NCBI GenBank assembly: GCA_030622395.1
Contig: JAUXGF010000175.1
Location: 1 to 6,362, forward strand
DNA length: 6,362 nucleotides
Origin: Calditrichaceae bacterium
GTDB taxonomy: Bacteria; Calditrichota; Calditrichia; Calditrichales; Calditrichaceae
Direction: 5' to 3'
Shown here: positions 1-4,658 of the stretch, piece after piece
How positions within the stretch are numbered: position 1 is the first letter of the stretch
Layout: every line of letters begins with the position of its first letter
Translations under genes and position numbers: made by a program
Notes under the pieces: generated by a model
The model's input: the letters and a program-made list of their open reading frames with translations, nothing else
Databases searched by the model: none
Told to the model about the DNA's origin: nothing

Positions 1-47
1 ATAAATATCGAACATGCTAAAACAAATTGATTAAAAATGGAGACTTT

Positions 48-125
48 GTCATTAGGTCATTTGCCCCGAAGTTTCGGGACGTCATTAAGTCATTTGCTTC
101 GCGTCATTTGGCTACGCCGTCATAC
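48..125. repeat. GTCATT-type short tandem repeat with hairpin
   Basis: The 16-mer GTCATTARGTCATTTG occurs at 48-63 and again at 81-96, a 33-base period. Further partial copies (GTCATTTGG, GTCATAC) run to 125. Between the two full copies is a perfect hairpin, CCCGAA-GT-TTCGGG (65-78). Related GTCATT units recur upstream of recA at 1413-1452. This looks like a dispersed noncoding repeat; no function can be assigned. Confidence 0.6.
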
Positions 126-390
126 TTTGGGCGTCTGTTTTTACCGGATAATATCCCGCCAATAGAAAATAAATATATAGTAACTATTTACCGTACTACT
201 TGACATCATCTATTAAAATATACTAATTTGCAAACCGCTTTTATTTTAATATAAATAAACTACATTTAAAATTTTAATCGGTTTAAAATTGATTTAGGTA
301 AAAATGTACAATTATCTCCTTACTTTTCAAAGAAGATACTGTCCCTGCATCCGACTCAGGTCTTGTGATTATACACAAATCTTAGCCGGA

Positions 391-417
391 GGGTAAACAT
401 TCCGCTCCTACGGAGCT
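391..417 (-). repeat. Palindrome-plus-tail repeat, minus-strand copy
   Basis: GCTCC-TAC-GGAGC forms a hairpin at 404-416. Read on the minus strand it continues into GGAATGTTTA. The two plus-strand elements at 546-603 and 622-644 have the same layout: a GCYCC/GGRGC stem followed by GA-Y-ATG and, in one of them, TTTGTAG. I read the three as members of one dispersed intergenic family, on the basis of layout. Confidence 0.5.
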
Positions 418-456
418 AAAATATTTTGTGAGGATTGGATGTGGGGAAATCGTAGA

Positions 457-485
457 GTAGAGACGAGGCAGTGCCTCGTCTCTAC
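457..485. repeat. 29-base near-perfect palindrome
   Basis: Left arm GTAGAGACGAGGCA (457-470) and right arm TGCCTCGTCTCTAC (472-485) are exact reverse complements around a single G. The GTAGAGACG...CGTCTCTAC frame resembles palindromes dispersed through many bacterial genomes, recalled and not searched here. With no T-run after it, it is not a standard intrinsic terminator. It would extrude as a cruciform or fold as a strong hairpin in RNA. Confidence 0.75.
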
Positions 486-545
486 AGTGATTATAACATA
501 TACATTTGAATATTTGAAGAAAAACAACACGTTTATTTAAAAAAA

Positions 546-603
546 GCCCCGTTTACCCACAGGGAGGCTGCGCCTGGGGCGATATGTTTGTAGAAAAAAG
601 ATA
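546..603 (+). repeat. Palindrome-plus-tail repeat, enlarged copy
   Basis: Outer arms GCCCC (546-550) and GGGGC (576-580) enclose a smaller hairpin, AGGC-TGC-GCCT (565-575). The tail GATATGTTTGTAG (581-593) follows, then a run of A. The arms and tail match the neighbouring element at 622-644. The central part appears expanded relative to that short copy. Confidence 0.5.
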
Positions 604-621
604 TACCATCAAAAATAGAAA

Positions 622-644
622 GCCCCAGCGGGGCGACATGAAGG
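622..644 (+). repeat. Palindrome-plus-tail repeat, short copy
   Basis: GCCCC-AGC-GGGGC (622-634) is a compact hairpin followed by GACATGAAGG. It is the simplest of the three family members within 260 bases, lying about 100 bases upstream of thpR. No T-run follows, so a terminator role is not supported. Confidence 0.5.
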
Positions 645-747
645 CGGGTAATCTCGAAAGGATCGGGATAAATATTAATAGTCTAAAAAGGATGTGTATA
701 ACGATGAGGCCTCAAGCGTAAGCTATGGGTGAGTTTTAAGGACAATT

Positions 748-1320
748 ATGGAAAACACAATTCGCAGTTTTACAGCCATCGAGCTGCCCGTTGAGTTAAA
801 ACAAAATATTAAGCTTTATATTAATGATCTAAAAGCTGCCGCTCCCAAAATCAAATGGGTTAAAGCTGAGAATCTTCATCTTACATTAAAATTTATCGGC
901 AATCAGCCTGCCGCTATAACTGACAAAGTAATTGCCAATCTTATCAGTAATCAAGCGATTACCCGGCCATTCCAACTGAGCATATCCGAAATAGGAGCTT
1001 TCCCAAATAAAAAAAAGCCGCGCGTTATCTGGCTCGGCATTAAAGCAGATCCCCCTGAATCATTGTATTCCACATTTAAATGGATTGAAGATAAATTGGA
1101 AGAAATAGGGATTGAACGGGAAAGACGCCGCTTCTCTCCGCATTTGACATTAGGCAGAGTAAAGTTTCCCGGCGATTTTACCGCTATTTGGGACTACGTG
1201 CAAAATAATCCGTTTGAGCCATACAACTTTAAAGTAAATGAATTCGTACTAATACGCAGTTTTCTCAAACCCGGCGGCGCTGAATATCAGGTTATTCAAA
1301 AATATTCTTTGCACAAATAG
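748..1320 (+). CDS. thpR: RNA 2',3'-cyclic phosphodiesterase (LigT/ThpR, 2H family)
   Basis: This 190-residue protein has the length and layout of bacterial ThpR/LigT enzymes. These open 2',3'-cyclic phosphate ends of RNA and, in vitro, can ligate tRNA halves with a 2',5' bond. Both signature HxTx motifs of the 2H phosphoesterase fold are intact: HLTL at residues 44-47 (followed by KFIG) and HLTL at 132-135 (followed by GRVK). The opening RSFTAIELP is also typical. The protein should be cytoplasmic, with no signal peptide. The ATG at 748 is preceded by AAGGA at 738-742, five bases away, which supports this start. It lies 297 bases upstream of recA on the same strand, a pairing common in bacteria, though the gap holds repeats and hairpins, so co-transcription is not assured. 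Nothing appears truncated. The family call is firm; the in vivo substrate is unknown, as for most members. Confidence 0.95.
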   Translation: MENTIRSFTAIELPVELKQNIKLYINDLKAAAPKIKWVKAENLHLTLKFIGNQPAAITDKVIANLISNQAITRPFQLSISEIGAFPNKKKPRVIWLGIKADPPESLYSTFKWIEDKLEEIGIERERRRFSPHLTLGRVKFPGDFTAIWDYVQNNPFEPYNFKVNEFVLIRSFLKPGGAEYQVIQKYSLHK

Positions 1321-1412
1321 AAAATTAATATTAGATTCTTTTGAATGTGATTTGCTCCTTCCGTTTAAGATAATTTTTGGAATACATGGTAAATTTAAGA
1401 CGTCAACAAAAA

Positions 1413-1452
1413 GTCATTAATCTACCTGTGGATGAAGTCATTGATAGTCATT
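1413..1452. repeat. GTCATT repeat units upstream of recA
   Basis: GTCATT occurs at 1413-1418, 1437-1442 and 1447-1452, the last two within AGTCATTGATAGTCATTAG. These resemble the units at 48-125, so the same repeat type appears on both sides of thpR. No LexA-like operator was recognised here. Confidence 0.4.
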
Positions 1453-1488
1453 AGTTGTATCTCAATGACAATATATGACCATTTATGA

Positions 1489-1570
1489 TGTCCCGATTTT
1501 TGGGACAACTGACTATTAATTACCGCGCAGTGAATGACTTTAATAGAAAAACTTTTCCCGAATAATCGGG
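1489..1570. repeat. Two CCCGA-type hairpins in the recA leader
   Basis: TGTCCC (1489-1494) pairs with GGGACA (1502-1507) around a T-rich seven-base loop. CCCGA (1557-1561) pairs with TCGGG (1566-1570) around ATAA. Both lie in the 130 bases before the recA start and resemble the CCCGAA/TTCGGG hairpin at 65-78 and CCCGAT/ATCGGG at 2713-2726. They could affect the recA leader RNA or be passive repeats; the sequence cannot separate these. Confidence 0.5.
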
Positions 1571-1617
1571 CTTTACAATAAAACATATATTCTTTAAATG
1601 CGGAGATATGATTACTT

Positions 1618-2649
1618 ATGGAAATAAATAAAGATAAAACAAAAGCCATTGACATAGCCGTAACCCAGATTGAACGTAATTTTGGCAAAGGCGCAATTAT
1701 GCGTTTAGGTGATAAGGCTAAAGTAAAAACGGACGTAATCCCTACCGGCTCTATTTCATTAGACGCCGCCTTAGGTATCGGCGGAGTTCCGCGCGGACGG
1801 GTCACCGAAATTTATGGGCCGGAATCATCCGGTAAAACAACCCTGGCTCTTCATATCGTAGCGGAAGCTCAAAAGACCGGCGGACTTGCCGCCTTTGTTG
1901 ACGCTGAGCATGCATTAGATCCCGCATACTCCAAAAATTTAGGAGTCGATACAGTCAATTTATTAGTCAGCCAGCCGGATAACGGCGAGCAGGCGCTGGA
2001 AATAGTTGAAACTCTTGTACGCAGCGGCGCCTTAGATATAATCGTAATTGACTCGGTTGCCGCGCTTGTTCCTAAAGCGGAAATTGAAGGCGAAATGGGC
2101 GACGCCCACATGGGTCTGCAAGCGCGTTTAATGTCACAAGCTTTGCGTAAATTAACCGGCACGGTCAGCAAATCAAATACCAGCGTTGTTTTTATCAATC
2201 AAATCCGTGAAAAAATAGGCATAATGTTCGGCAACCCGGAAACGACAACCGGCGGGCGGGCGCTTAAGTTTTATACATCTATCCGCATGGATATCAGGCG
2301 TATCGCCACTATAAAAGAAGCCGGCGAGATGGTTGGCAACCGCACTAAAGTTAAAGTGGTTAAAAACAAAATGGCTCCCCCCTTCCGTGAAGCTGAATTC
2401 GATATTATGTATTCATTAGGCATTTCTAAAGAAGGCGATATTTTGGATAACGCTGTAGATCTTAAAATTATTGATAAATCCGGCACATGGTTTTCATATA
2501 ATGAAACGCGCCTGGGACAGGGACGGGAAAATGTAAAACGCTTCTTTGTAGAGAACCCGGATATTTTTGAGGAAATTACGCAAAAGGTGCGGGTTGAATT
2601 AGGCCTGGAAGAATCCGGACAAAATGAGAATGAAGACAAAGCCGAATAA
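1618..2649 (+). CDS. recA: Recombinase RecA
   Basis: This is a complete 343-residue RecA, the ATP-dependent strand-exchange protein of homologous recombination. It also triggers LexA self-cleavage where an SOS system exists. Visible landmarks are the Walker A loop GPESSGKT (67-74), the catalytic glutamate E97 in FVDAEHALD, Walker B ending at D145 in [13 protein letters not shown]-binding loop L1 near EGEMGD (157-162), and loop L2 with [20 protein letters not shown] (194-213). The signature [14 protein letters not shown] (215-228) and an acidic C-terminal tail are also present. No intein or gap is seen. The ATG at 1618 gives the usual short N-terminal helix. GGAG at 1602-1605 is a possible ribosome site, but with a long 12-base spacer. 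An ATG at 1608 is out of frame. No LexA or DinR box was identified in the 297-base leader, so SOS control is not shown. recX does not follow; accessory DNA begins instead. Confidence 0.99.
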   Translation: MEINKDKTKAIDIAVTQIERNFGKGAIMRLGDKAKVKTDVIPTGSISLDAALGIGGVPRGRVTEIYGPESSGKTTLALHIVAEAQKTGGLAAFVDAEHALDPAYSKNLGVDTVNLLVSQPDNGEQALEIVETLVRSGALDIIVIDSVAALVPKAEIEGEMGDAHMGLQARLMSQALRKLTGTVSKSNTSVVFINQIREKIGIMFGNPETTTGGRALKFYTSIRMDIRRIATIKEAGEMVGNRTKVKVVKNKMAPPFREAEFDIMYSLGISKEGDILDNAVDLKIIDKSGTWFSYNETRLGQGRENVKRFFVENPDIFEEITQKVRVELGLEESGQNENEDKAE

Positions 2650-2683
2650 CGAACCCCATATTTTTTACTTTATTATTTTTTTT

Positions 2684-2740
2684 GTATCAGAGTTAAGCGA
2701 AGCGGCCTGCCTCCCGATGAATCGGGATGGTCTCTGATAC
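2684..2740. repeat. 57-base long hairpin downstream of recA
   Basis: GTATCAGAG (2684-2692) and CTCTGATAC (2732-2740) are exact 9-base inverted arms. They enclose a second perfect hairpin, TCCCGAT-GA-ATCGGGA (2712-2727). An alternative pairing exists between CGAAGCG (2698-2704) and CGCTTCG (2748-2754). It begins 35 bases past the recA stop. The T-rich run (2661-2683) lies before, not after, the stem, so this is not a textbook intrinsic terminator for recA, though the structure could still impede transcription or protect the 3' end. It may be an inserted repeat. Confidence 0.55.
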
Positions 2741-2830
2741 AGTGTAACGCTTCGTTGATCTTTGTAACGAGTTTATGGTTCAATTACGGATGAAATTCTA
2801 AATGTTATTGGATTACTAAAAAAATATTTT

Positions 2831-2920
2831 CCGGGTTTTGTAAACTTTTCGACCCGGGCCGGATAATTGTTTCTTGAAATATATTAGCCGCTTTAATTTG
2901 CGCTGGTTATGTCCGGGTCG
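2831..2920. promoter_or_regulatory. Inverted CGACCCGG/CCGGGTCG boxes upstream of hicB
   Basis: CCGGGT (2831-2836) pairs with ACCCGG (2852-2857) across a 15-base loop. CGACCCGG (2850-2857) is repeated inverted as CCGGGTCG at 2913-2920, 30 bases before the hicB start. Three related boxes in the 120 bases before a self-regulating type of operon make an operator possible. This is inference only, since this HicB shows no DNA-binding domain. The rest of the 2650-2949 spacer has no gene. Confidence 0.25.
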
Positions 2921-2949
2921 TGATCTGCTCAATAAATGAGGGGTATATT

Positions 2950-3153
2950 ATGAAATTGAAAGTAGTAATACATGAAGCAGAGGAAGGTGGATATTGGGCA
3001 GAAGTGCCGTCCATCCCAGGATGCGCCACTCAAGGTGATTCCTTTGACGAATTGTTAAGCAACATTTACGAAGCTGTCGAAGGTTGTCTCTCCGTAGATA
3101 TTCAAGACATCGCTATTTCAGAAAAAGACAAAGTGATGGAGATAGCAGTTTGA
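2950..3153 (+). CDS. hicB: HicB-family antitoxin (short form)
   Basis: This 67-residue protein matches the HicB/UPF0150 partial RNase H-like fold. The hallmark stretch [20 protein letters not shown] (11-30) is followed by [17 protein letters not shown]. It should bind and block the HicA mRNA interferase encoded next. The start at 2950 is chosen because GAGGGG (2938-2943) lies six bases upstream and family homology begins there. The in-frame ATG at 2920 would add ten residues with no family match. Unlike longer HicB proteins there is no room for a C-terminal helix-turn-helix or ribbon-helix-helix, so autoregulation by this protein alone is doubtful. The order is antitoxin first, reversed from the classical hicA-hicB of E. 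coli but common for short HicB proteins. The stop codon overlaps the hicA start, giving tight translational coupling. Confidence 0.92.
   Translation: MKLKVVIHEAEEGGYWAEVPSIPGCATQGDSFDELLSNIYEAVEGCLSVDIQDIAISEKDKVMEIAV
3138..3141 (+). promoter_or_regulatory. Ribosome binding site deciding the hicA TTG start
   Basis: GGAG lies inside the 3' end of hicB, eight bases before TTG at 3150. That TTG overlaps the hicB stop as TTGA. It supports the short 68-residue HicA over the 90-residue reading from ATG 3084, whose first 22 residues are just hicB read in another frame. Confidence 0.7.
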
Positions 3154-3356
3154 AGGCAGTTAGCGGAAAACGATTTTGTCGCATCTTAGATTCCAACGGG
3201 TGGAAATTGAAACATATAAATGGAAGTCATCACATTTATGCCAAAGTCGGAAATACTGCCTGCATATCTGTTCCTGTTCATGGCAACACTCCATTGAAAA
3301 CAGGGTTGCTAAGGCACCTGATGAAGATAGCAGAAATTGAAGAAACGGAACTGTAA
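3150..3356 (+). CDS. hicA: HicA-family mRNA interferase toxin
   Basis: Read from TTG at 3150, this is a 68-residue protein with the dsRBD-like HicA fold. It has [19 protein letters not shown] (2-20), the catalytic GSHHIY motif (25-30, catalytic histidine expected at H27), then ISVPVHGN and the C-terminal [16 protein letters not shown]. HicA toxins are ribosome-independent ribonucleases that cut mRNA and arrest growth until HicB neutralises them. All key parts are present, so the toxin appears functional. The start overlaps the hicB stop (TTGA), so toxin translation probably depends on antitoxin translation. The first residue of homologues is usually Met at this same point, which agrees with the TTG choice. 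An attC-like palindrome begins ten bases after the stop. HicBA pairs are known passengers of integron arrays and other mobile DNA. Confidence 0.92.
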   Translation: MKAVSGKRFCRILDSNGWKLKHINGSHHIYAKVGNTACISVPVHGNTPLKTGLLRHLMKIAEIEETEL

Positions 3357-3365
3357 AACTGCACA

Positions 3366-3496
3366 TAATATCAAATCGCTGGAGATGGACTGGACAAAGC
3401 CGTGCCGTTTTTGAAAGTCAGTATTTAACCGGTAATTTTTACCTTATCATAGTTTTTCGGTTATCGTTGCCCAGCCCCTCAGCTTGGACGTTAAAC
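3366..3496 (+). other. Candidate integron attC-like site after hicBA
   Basis: The parts of an attC site appear in order. A degenerate R'' box TAATATC (3366-3372; consensus RYYYAAC) is followed by spacer AAATC, L'' GCTGGAG (3378-3384), L' CTCAGC (3478-3483), spacer TTGGAC and a perfect R' GTTAAAC (3490-3496; consensus GTTRRRY). L'' pairs with L' except for one extra G, the extrahelical base typical of attC. The stem continues with CTGG (3390-3393) against CCAG. The 131-base length is within the usual attC range. The 3' half (GTTGCCCAGCCCCTCAG) recalls Vibrio-type repeats from memory. The weak point is R''. If correct, hicBA is a gene cassette and the next cassette begins at about 3491. Confidence 0.5.
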
Positions 3497-3536
3497 GCCA
3501 ATATTTTAATAGACTAAACATAAGTGGCTTCCCAAT

Positions 3537-4202
3537 ATGTTTATAAAAAAACTAATAAAAAGTCTTTTCATTTTCATTATTGTGTGTTTCATAATATTTG
3601 AAGGGATTTATTATTGGGGAACGTTTAAATTACCAGATGATAGAAATCCTACATCAAAAATATATTCCGAAGCTATTTTACAAATTTCATGGTTAGTGTT
3701 GGGTGGAGAAAAATCATGTGATATGGTTTCTTTGTGTTTATTTAATATATTTAGCAAAAAAAATGGCTCAATTGCTATATCATCAGCCCGTGTAATTCTG
3801 AGTAGAACGAATCCATATTGGTCATCTAGCTTTGAATGGCAATATGCATTTATGACTGCGACAGTTTGGGTTAGCCGAAATTGGACAGCAGATGAAGCAA
3901 TTAGTACAATATTGAGCGTAGCTGATTTTGGAAATGGTTTTTATGGTATTGAAAAAGCAGCTAAAGGCTATTATAATATTAAAATAAAAGACTTAACAAT
4001 TGAAGAGATTTCAGTTTTGGTTACCTTATTAAGAGGATCAGAGTTTTATGATCCTTGGTTACATCGGGATCGTTTAAAAGAACAAGCTATAAAACTTCTT
4101 GAGAGAGACAGTCAGTTTTCAAGTAGACTATCAACAGATTTAGATAAAGGATTTTTTGGAAGATTAGTCAAACCTCCTGTCAAAATTCAAGATTGTCCGT
4201 AG
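3537..4202 (+). CDS. Membrane-anchored degenerate GT51 transglycosylase-like protein
   Basis: This 221-residue protein has one N-terminal membrane segment (about residues 5-27) and a periplasmic remainder. The C-terminal half resembles the glycan-polymerase domain of family GT51 (MtgA, class A penicillin-binding proteins): WTADEAISTILSVADFGNGFYGIEKAAKGYYN (116-147), then DLTIEEISVLVTLL and YDPWLHRDRLKEQAIKLLERD (171-191). GSIAISSARVILSR (77-90) occupies the place of the family's GGSTITQQL segment but lacks the QQ pair. The first catalytic motif (EDxxFxxH) is not visible, and the second catalytic glutamate, expected just before WTADE, is replaced. Activity is therefore doubtful; a structural, regulatory or decoy role, or decay, are alternatives. 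There is no clear ribosome site before ATG 3537. The gene is visibly richer in A+T than recA and stands alone between an attC-like site and a direct repeat, which suggests acquisition by transfer. Confidence 0.6.
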   Translation: MFIKKLIKSLFIFIIVCFIIFEGIYYWGTFKLPDDRNPTSKIYSEAILQISWLVLGGEKSCDMVSLCLFNIFSKKNGSIAISSARVILSRTNPYWSSSFEWQYAFMTATVWVSRNWTADEAISTILSVADFGNGFYGIEKAAKGYYNIKIKDLTIEEISVLVTLLRGSEFYDPWLHRDRLKEQAIKLLERDSQFSSRLSTDLDKGFFGRLVKPPVKIQDCP

Positions 4203-4225
4203 TTTAAGTTTAATTTAAAGGCGTT

Positions 4226-4367
4226 CTAACGTAAACATAATAAGGCATGGATTGCTGCGACGTTTACCATAAATCTACCTTATTTCTAAAAGCACCCAAC
4301 AACTACATCTTTAGATAGATAAAGGGCGGCAAAAAGATTCATAATAGTTGCGAAATTGTGAAAAAAA
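4226..4367 (+). repeat. Direct repeat copy 1, unidentified family
   Basis: This copy matches 6087-6277 in three blocks. The first is CTAACGTAA through the shared AAGGCATGGAT, GCTGCGACGTTTACCATA and TTTCTAAAAG. The second is CACCC-R-ACAACTACAT. The third is GGCGG, AAAAAGATT and AGTTGCGAAATTGTG. Within its 3' half CAACTA (4300-4305) and TAGTTG (4345-4350) are inverted, as are ATCTTT (4307-4312) and AAAGAT (4333-4338), so it can fold. It begins 24 bases after the preceding stop codon and ends where the guaD remnant begins. It could be an attC-like cassette boundary (ACCCAAC at 4294-4300 fits RYYYAAC), but the expected GTTRRRY partner is GTTGCGA, which does not fit. Confidence 0.75.
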
Positions 4368-4658
4368 AATGATCCCTTAAAAGTAGGTGATAACGAGGCT
4401 AAAGTTTTTATTGAAGATAAAATTATTTAAAAGATTGGAGATTATAGCTATTTGAAAAACCTTATAAATAGCGATCATAATTTAATTGATTATTCTGGAA
4501 GTTTAATCACTTCCGGATTTATCGATACACATGTTCATTATCCTCAAACGCAAATGATTGGAGCTTATGGAGAGCATTTACTTGAATGGTTAAACAATTA
4601 CACTTTTCCAACAGAAGTTAAATTTAAAGATAAGGAACATGCGCGCGATGTTGCAAAT
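4368..4658 (+). pseudogene. guaD: Guanine deaminase N-terminal remnant
   Basis: In one frame this reads NDPLKVGDNEAKVFIEDKII, a TAA stop (4428-4430), then KIGDYSYLKNLI and SGSLITSGFIDTHVHYPQTQ, with MIGAYGEHLLEWLNNYTFP and KDKEHARDVAN after it. This is the start of guanine deaminase, a zinc amidohydrolase that converts guanine to xanthine. The metal-binding HxH is in DTHVHYPQTQ. The first dozen or so residues are missing, cut at the end of the upstream repeat. A few codons seem lost around the TAA, and everything after about the first hundred residues (the rest of the metal site and barrel) is absent. It therefore cannot be an enzyme. A TTG at 4452 could start translation after the stop and read straight into the next gene, giving a 69-residue extension. 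The sequence ends precisely at the ATG of the downstream gene. Confidence 0.85.

Larger units (their letters stand above)
1..747. other. Gene-free leader with dispersed repeats
   Basis: No convincing coding region is visible on either strand. The first third is AT-rich with a short run of GTCATT repeats. The second half (about 390-645) is packed with GC-rich palindromes of at least two kinds, listed separately. The last 100 bases must hold the leader of thpR, but no clear sigma-70 or Bacteroidota-type promoter could be defined. The stretch shows no trace of cinA, which often precedes thpR in other bacteria. Confidence 0.7.

Noticed and set aside
48..125. CRISPR array
   Set aside because: The units are short, overlapping and of irregular period, with no unique spacers of normal size; no cas gene is present.
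200..224. TTGACA (200-205) with TATACT (219-224) as a promoter
   Set aside because: The spacing is only 13 bases and no gene lies within 500 bases downstream.
1422..2639. Minus-strand open frames opposite recA
   Set aside because: They lie antisense to a full, intact recA and show no family motifs; their residues follow from recA codon use.
2684..2740. Intrinsic terminator of recA
   Set aside because: The T-run precedes the stem on the + strand and would be A-rich after it on the minus strand, so neither orientation fits.
3084..3149. ATG 3084 as the hicA start
   Set aside because: The extra 22 residues are hicB read in another frame, rich in Arg and Ser and without family similarity; TTG 3150 fits homology and has GGAG eight bases upstream.
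3160..3366. Minus-strand open frame opposite hicA
   Set aside because: It is the complement of a recognised toxin gene, with no motif.
4226..4268. Start of repeat copy 1 (CTAACG...CGTTTACC) as a short complete attC
   Set aside because: GTTTACC does not match GTTRRRY, the span is too short, and no L''/L' pairing is seen.
4247..4318. Small open frame inside repeat copy 1 (MDCCDVYHK...)
   Set aside because: In copy 2 the frame ends after 13 codons with different later residues, and the start has no properly spaced ribosome site; the conservation is of DNA, not protein.
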